64,000 bases of DNA, from the NCBI GenBank assembly GCA_021613375.1, contig CM038720.1, positions 15,407,962 through 15,471,961 on the forward strand. The letters are read 5' to 3'. The notes beneath the pieces are model-generated. The model was given only the letters and a program-made list of their open reading frames with translations. It was not told where the DNA came from and made no database searches. Positions 62,126 through 64,000 of the stretch are shown here, one piece after another; within the stretch, counting starts at the first letter, position 1, and the number at the start of each line of letters is the position of its first letter. The DNA is from Megaleporinus macrocephalus. Its lineage: Eukaryota > Chordata > Actinopteri > Characiformes > Anostomidae. The position numbers and the translations under genes were made by a program.

Positions 62126-63831
62126 CTAGAAAAAATTGTAAAAAAAATTAACTAATTTAATAAGCCATCAGGGAAGTAATAGAGGTGTTTGCTGCAATGA
62201 CGTATATTGTTTGTCTGAAAAATACTGCCTTAATAAAACATATATTCCCTTCAACTAGCCTCGGATCGATAACCAATATTTCCGGATACTGCAGTGATTT
62301 ACATAAGTGCCAATGCTTTCCCTATGTGCAGTTTGAAGGGAACAAAACCATTTAGATAATTTATCCACCTATTCAGACACCTGTCTATGAACCAACACTA
62401 ACTCTTCTTATTACGAGTAATTAAGTAACCTTTGTTACATTAGATAAGATTGTATTCAATATCCAGTTTCATAACAACAACAACAACAATAATGATAATA
62501 ATAATAAATACAGCGCCCACAAAACAGTTACCATATCAGTATCGGTAGAAACTCTAAGTGCAAGTGAGTTGATTCCACTTCCGTTCAGGACAGACAGGTG
62601 AGGACAGAGTGCTGCGCAGCCTGCAGTTGCAATCTCTCTCTGGAACTGATTGCAGGAGGAGAGAATGACGGAGAGGGAGCAGTCTGGGCTCTTCAGCAGG
62701 TAAAAGACCTGATGAGACAAAAGAGCAGTGAATGAAGCAACTGCACAATTACAAAAACAGTAACATTTTATTATGAACATTTGAAAGGATTAAATGAAAT
62801 TTCAAAGTTCACCCAAATTCCATTTTGGCATAAATAATAATTCTTAAAAAAAAAACAAAACCACAAAATATGTAAATCTGACTGAAGGCAATAATTGTAA
62901 TATAAAGGAATAAAGACAAGAAAAACAAAACACTAGGGCAGTGTTCCTCAGGAACTACAGTTTCTATTACTCTGCTATTCCTATCATCAGGCCCGTCATA
63001 AGCTGGAACCTGTGTGATCTCTGATGTACACTGTTGTTCTTTTTTATTGCTTTTTTTGCTGTGGTGGGCCACCACAGACAATTTTTATCAGTGGAAACAC
63101 TAAGATGAACCAAATTAGCTGGCTAAGCAAGAAATTTTGCTTTGTGAGACAGGCGCCAGGTGCATAGGGTTTTTGAAACCATGCACAGTAAGCCTTTTGC
63201 AGGAAACACTAAGTTTTTTATTTTCCAAATAAACAAATAAACAAAATAAACAAACAAAATAAAAAAATTGATAAAAGCATATAAAAATTATTTCAATGCA
63301 CTTGTCAAACAGATTATTATACTCCAAGCAAGACTTTAATAATTATTGATTCATTAATTAAAACCTATGTATAACTGAGTTATAAAAAACAGCGTTAACA
63401 TGCATTTTTTAGTTTTAGCTTCTGAAAGAGATGGTGACTCTTTTTGAAAGCATCTTGCACAATGTCACAATTTGTTGGCTTCAGGAGATTCAAATACTAT
63501 CTTTTTGAGAGATATTCTGTCCATTTGTACATTTTAGCAGTGACGAAAATGTTGCACATTTAGTGTATAGTTTTGATGTGGGGGGAAAAAACTCAATCTG
63601 AATATTTCACATTTTTATCACATTCATTTTCATTGCCTTGTATTTATAAACCGCCTTATGTCAGCAGCACAAAGTAAAGTATGCTTTTCCCTCACTAGCG
63701 CTGGTGATGGCAACATAGGACGCACCTCTGTACATCTGATTGTCACCCCATCCATCTCAAACTCTGAATCTTGCTGGATCCGGATACTGGACAACCCTTC
63801 CAGAGACTTCCCATCTATGGGGCTGGTCATA
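61967..63831 (-). CDS. zfyve16: zfyve16 (endofin), C-terminal three exons
   Basis: FYVE-domain endosomal adaptor related to SARA (ZFYVE9), implicated in SMAD/BMP signalling and TOM1 recruitment. Only the C-terminal 146 residues are in the window (exons 63726-63831, 62532-62708, 61967-62125, all in phase). They cover the end of the conserved SARA/endofin C-terminal domain: [34 protein letters not shown], and LIPVIHGG near the end. The FYVE finger lies outside. ZFYVE9 is the alternative paralogue; the recalled human ZFYVE16 wording of the CTEV/FYFLK junction and its 5q14 linkage favour zfyve16. Stop TAA at 61967-61969. Confidence 0.82.
62532..62708 (-). CDS. zfyve16: zfyve16 penultimate coding exon
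   Basis: 59 codons, [20 protein letters not shown] to RVSTDTDM, phase 0 to 0. Acceptor CATCAG/GTC, donor ATG/GTAACT. Confidence 0.85.
63726..63831 (-). CDS. zfyve16: zfyve16 antepenultimate coding exon
   Basis: 106 nt (one nt plus 35 codons), [20 protein letters not shown] to VTIRCTE. Acceptor TGATAG/T, donor GAG/GTGCGT. The ATG inside is not a start; upstream exons lie beyond 64000. Confidence 0.8.
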
Positions 63832-64000
63832 CTATCAACAAAAGACATATTCATATACACTTTAATTTCTTCATTAATGTACATTGAGATTAAGTTTACA
63901 TTAATTTAGCTTAAAGTTTACACTCCTGTCACATCCAAGGCCAAGCACCTTCTAACTTGTCAGCAAGTTTGCATAAACTACAGTACCAAACAAGGACAGC

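Overview
The window is vertebrate nuclear DNA, almost certainly from a teleost fish. The genes are split into many short exons with GT/AG junctions, the intergenic DNA is AT-rich, and fish-type transposons are frequent (Tc1-like elements, LINE tails, and several short interspersed families I associate with ostariophysan genomes such as characins and catfishes). The species cannot be fixed from the sequence alone. There is no bacterial, phage, CRISPR or operon-like content.

Four protein genes are supported. (1) ckmt2, minus strand, about 674-4445 and continuing off the left edge: sarcomeric mitochondrial creatine kinase. A probable non-coding first exon and seven coding exons are visible; roughly the last 80 codons lie outside the window. 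(2) rasgrf2, minus strand, CDS 10134-43367: a complete 27-coding-exon Ras/Rac exchange factor. All exon phases join and sum to 3738 nt (1245 codons plus stop). (3) ankrd34b, plus strand, 53435-55090: an intronless-CDS ankyrin-repeat protein of 551 residues. (4) zfyve16 (endofin), minus strand: the last three coding exons at 61967-63831, with the rest beyond the right edge.

Read right to left, the order and relative orientations (zfyve16, then ankrd34b inverted, then rasgrf2, then ckmt2) match human 5q14.1. FAM151B, DHFR and MSH3, which sit in this interval in human, are not visible here. That is the pattern expected if one copy of a block duplicated in the teleost genome duplication later lost genes. 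The four genes are not a functional pathway; they are an old linkage group. rasgrf2 links Ca2+/calmodulin to Ras and Rac signalling, ckmt2 buffers mitochondrial phosphocreatine in muscle, zfyve16 is an endosomal adaptor, and ankrd34b is poorly characterised.

The remaining sequence is introns and three intergenic stretches (about 4.4-10.1 kb, 43.8-53.4 kb and 55.6-62 kb). These hold microsatellites, a CpG-rich rasgrf2 promoter region, a truncated Tc1-like transposon with nearly perfect terminal repeats, several non-autonomous relics, four copies of one interspersed family, a degenerate tandem array in rasgrf2 intron 1, and a strong G-quadruplex-type motif upstream of ankrd34b. I found no convincing previously undescribed biological system. 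The most useful observations are the gene models, the reduced synteny block and the repeat structures. Exon edges were derived by hand from reading frame, splice consensus and recalled human proteins, so they need transcript confirmation.
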